Positions 5,181 to 6,751 of a DNA stretch of 6,751 bases are shown here, piece by piece. The first letter of the stretch is position 1. Each line of letters starts with the position of its first letter. The DNA is from SAR324 cluster bacterium (lineage in GTDB: Bacteria; SAR324; JACQKK01). The stretch is from the NCBI GenBank assembly GCA_027296185.1, contig JAPUJL010000301.1, forward strand, positions 1-6,751, written 5' to 3'. The position numbers were made by a program, and so were the translations under genes. The notes under the pieces were generated by a model. That model made no database searches and was not told the DNA's origin. It was given only the letters and a program-made list of their open reading frames with translations.

Positions 5181-6068
5181 ATGCCCCGTGGCCCCGCGCC
5201 CGAGAAGGGCCTGCCGCCCCCGCCGCGGTTCGACCCGCCGGCACCCTGGCCGGTGGGCCCGGCCCGCTGGGAGTTCCGCACGCCCCTGGTGATGGGGGTG
5301 CTGAACGTGACCCCCGATTCCTTCTCGGACGGCGGATGCTACCTGGAGCCCGGCCGGGCGCTGGAGCGCGCCCGGCAGTTGGAGGCGGAGGGAGCGGATC
5401 TGATCGACGTGGGGGGCTCTTCCTCTCATCCGCGCGCCGAGCCCGTCACGGCCCAGACCGAACTGGAGCGGGTGGCCCCGGTGGTCGAGCGGCTGGCGCG
5501 GGAATCCGCCGTTCCCATCTCCATCGATACCACCCAGCCCGCCGTGGCGGAGGAATGCCTGCGGCTGGGGGCGCACCTGATCAACGACGTGAGCGGACTC
5601 ACCTGCCTCGACATGGCTCAGGTGGCGGCGCGCCACGACGTGCCGCTGGTAGTCACCCACAATGGCTGGGCGCTCCCCGGGCGGCCCGCGGGCGAATCGT
5701 TGATGGCCGGACTGCAACGCTTCTTCCGGGAGCGGATCGCCCAGTTGGACGAGCTCCGGGTGCGGCGGGTGATCGTCGACCCCGGTTACGGATTCGGCAA
5801 GACGCTGGAGGAGAACCTCGCCCTGCTCCGCTCGCTGAACGGGCTGCGGAGCCTGCAACGGCCGGTGCTGATCTGCACCTCCCGCAAGGGTTCCCTGGGC
5901 CGCATCGTGGGGGAGCCCGACCCCCGCGAACGGCTGGGGGCGACCCTCTCCACGAGCCTCTTCGCCGCGTTCCAGGGGGCCGCGATGATCCGTGTCCACG
6001 ACGTCAAGCCCTTCCGCCAGGCGCTGCAGGCCTGGCAGGCGGTCAAGGCCGCGCCGCGGGAGATTTGA
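5181..6068 (+). CDS. folP: Dihydropteroate synthase homologue with altered substrate loops
   Basis: A 295-residue TIM-barrel protein of the pterin-binding family. Canonical dihydropteroate synthase joins pABA to hydroxymethyldihydropterin pyrophosphate in folate synthesis. Matching motifs are VMGVLNVTPDSFSDGG (N42, D46), ISIDT (D116), LINDVSG (N135), DPGYGFGKT (D200, K207), SRKGSLGRI (K236) and IRVHDV (R271, H273), so the pterin pocket looks intact. Two near-invariant loops differ. The usual GGESTRPGA reads GGSSSHPRA (78-86), replacing the loop arginine by H83 and the glycine by R85. The usual MHMQG-type segment reads VTHNGWALPG (158-167). An arginine- and proline-rich extension of about 30 residues precedes the barrel. 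The ATG at 5181 has a good purine-rich site (GGAAGGGGG, 5164-5172). Translation follows the peptidase after 3 bases. It is either a divergent working FolP or a paralogue with another amine acceptor; the symbol is by homology only. An intact folP elsewhere would favour the paralogue reading. Confidence 0.85.
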   Translation: MPRGPAPEKGLPPPPRFDPPAPWPVGPARWEFRTPLVMGVLNVTPDSFSDGGCYLEPGRALERARQLEAEGADLIDVGGSSSHPRAEPVTAQTELERVAPVVERLARESAVPISIDTTQPAVAEECLRLGAHLINDVSGLTCLDMAQVAARHDVPLVVTHNGWALPGRPAGESLMAGLQRFFRERIAQLDELRVRRVIVDPGYGFGKTLEENLALLRSLNGLRSLQRPVLICTSRKGSLGRIVGEPDPRERLGATLSTSLFAAFQGAAMIRVHDVKPFRQALQAWQAVKAAPREI

Positions 6069-6143
6069 CCCGCCGTTACCGGAACGTGCCTGGACGCGCC
6101 CGGGGAACGCCCTGTGCATTCCGGAGGGGAAGAATCCGGCCCA

Positions 6144-6170
6144 TGGGGAGCGGCCCGGTGCCCCTCCCCA
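6144..6170 (+). terminator. Hairpin after the folP-like gene, possible terminator
   Basis: TGGGGAG (6144-6150) and CTCCCCA (6164-6170) pair perfectly over 7 bases, extendable by two G-C pairs after one mismatch, leaving a 7-base loop. A smaller dyad, CCGGA/TCCGG (6121-6125 and 6135-6139), precedes it. No T run follows, so if this ends the three-gene operon it is not a textbook intrinsic terminator. Otherwise 6069-6247 holds only the dispersed repeat listed next and no gene. Confidence 0.4.
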
Positions 6171-6211
6171 CGATCTTCCCGGACTTCCACCGGCCGCCGA
6201 TCCGAACTCGG

Positions 6212-6236
6212 CATTCCGAGCGCAGCGAAGAATCTC
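6212..6236. repeat. Copy of a widespread dispersed bacterial repeat
   Basis: The segment starts CATTCCGAGCGCAGCGAAG and ends AATCTC. From memory it matches the family of short intergenic repeats of the form TCATTCCGAGCG(C/A)AGCGAGGAATCT, or the related ATCCTGAGCGAAGCGAAGG form, scattered through many bacterial genomes. It has internal dyads (ATTC/GAAT), and with the preceding CTCGG (6207-6211) it forms a 5-base stem with CCGAG (6216-6220). It lies 11 bases before the start of the MORN-repeat gene, in the leader where a ribosome binding site would be expected. The function of this repeat is unknown to me. Confidence 0.5.
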
Positions 6237-6247
6237 AGCGATTTTCC

Positions 6248-6751
6248 ATGACCCGCCCGATCGCCATCTGCTCGATGCTCCTCCTGCTCGCGGGATCCTC
6301 GGCGACCGGCGCCGCCGACGCCATGGAGCAGCGGGAGCTCCACCATCCCGATGGCTCCCTGCGCGCCCAATGGGCGGTGCGGATCACCGAGGAGGGCCAG
6401 GAGTTGCGCCACGGGCGGTTCGTCCGCTACCACCCCAACGGCCAGCCCGCGCTGGTGGCCTGGTACCAGGCCGGAGAGCCCACCGGCGAGTGGCGCTGGT
6501 GGGACGAGCGGGGCCGGTTTCTGCGCTCGGTGGAGCACCAGTTCGGCGACGCCATCCCCAAAGCCGGCGAGGCGTTCACCCGCCCCACCATCGCCTTCAC
6601 CCGCCCCGACGGCCGCAAGACCTCCGAAGGGTTGCTGAAGCACGACCAGCCCCACGGGCTCTGGCACTTCTGGTACCGGGACGGATCGCCCCGGGCGGAG
6701 GGGACGTACCTGACGGGGGTTCCCGACGGGCGCTGGATCTTCTTTTACCCG
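6248..6751 (+). CDS. Exported MORN-repeat protein, YwqK-like, partial (C-terminus beyond the right edge)
   Basis: 168 codons are visible from the ATG at 6248 to the window end with no stop. The first 25 residues, starting MTRPIAICSMLLLLAGSS and ending in an ADA-type cleavage site, look like a Sec signal peptide; no lipobox cysteine is seen. The mature part carries MORN_2-type repeats of the YwqK family: HGRFVRYHPNGQPALVAWY followed by GEWRWWDERG (residues 56-89), and HGLWHFWYRDG followed by DGRWIFFYP (136-168), rich in Trp, Tyr and Gly. Many database entries call such proteins antitoxins, but there is no toxin here and the export signal argues for an envelope or surface role. The intervening residues 95-135 are less repeat-like. 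No clear ribosome binding site precedes the ATG. It is separated by 179 bases from the folP-like gene and is probably not in that operon. Confidence 0.8.
   Translation, partial: MTRPIAICSMLLLLAGSSATGAADAMEQRELHHPDGSLRAQWAVRITEEGQELRHGRFVRYHPNGQPALVAWYQAGEPTGEWRWWDERGRFLRSVEHQFGDAIPKAGEAFTRPTIAFTRPDGRKTSEGLLKHDQPHGLWHFWYRDGSPRAEGTYLTGVPDGRWIFFYP

Noticed and set aside
4971..6119. A 382-codon minus-strand open frame across the folP-like gene
   Set aside because: It is a shadow made possible by high GC. The forward frame carries all the dihydropteroate synthase motifs.

Overview
The window comes from a GC-rich bacterium. The operon style (ATGA overlaps, 3-base gaps), a very proteobacterial-looking MsrP and a MerF-type mercury transporter suggest a proteobacterium, possibly a gammaproteobacterium, but nothing here fixes the taxon. 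There are no rRNA or tRNA genes, no transposase and no CRISPR array. All reading was done by eye from the sequence.

Left part (1 to about 1020, minus strand): a metal-resistance operon read leftward. An ArsR/SmtB-family thiol metal sensor (619-942) is preceded by an extended -10 promoter and a 7-2-7 palindromic operator near the expected transcription start. Next comes a small thioredoxin-like CxxC protein gene (254-515) that is broken by three frame changes although its start and ribosome binding site are excellent. Last is the start of a MerF-like mercury ion transporter (1-137), which runs off the left edge. The probable logic is metal sensing, thiol handling and Hg(II) uptake toward a reductase beyond the window.

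Middle (1021-2451, plus strand): a divergently transcribed msrP, the Tat-exported molybdoenzyme that repairs periplasmic methionine sulfoxide. Its usual membrane partner msrQ does not follow. The gap after msrP holds two overlapping, mutually exclusive GC hairpins.

Right part (2452-6068, plus strand): a tight three-gene operon made of a LACTB2-like metallo-beta-lactamase-fold hydrolase, an M3-family oligoendopeptidase (PepF type) overlapping it by ATGA, and a dihydropteroate synthase homologue 3 bases further on. The last keeps the pterin-site residues but has altered versions of the two most conserved pABA/pyrophosphate loops. It is the best candidate here for a changed function.

Right edge (6069-6751): a spacer with a hairpin and one copy of what looks like a widely dispersed bacterial repeat, then the start of an exported MORN-repeat (YwqK-like) protein cut by the window end. 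I see no complete undescribed system. The points most worth following are the decayed CxxC gene inside an otherwise intact mer-like operon, the non-canonical FolP, and its unexplained coupling to a hydrolase and a peptidase.
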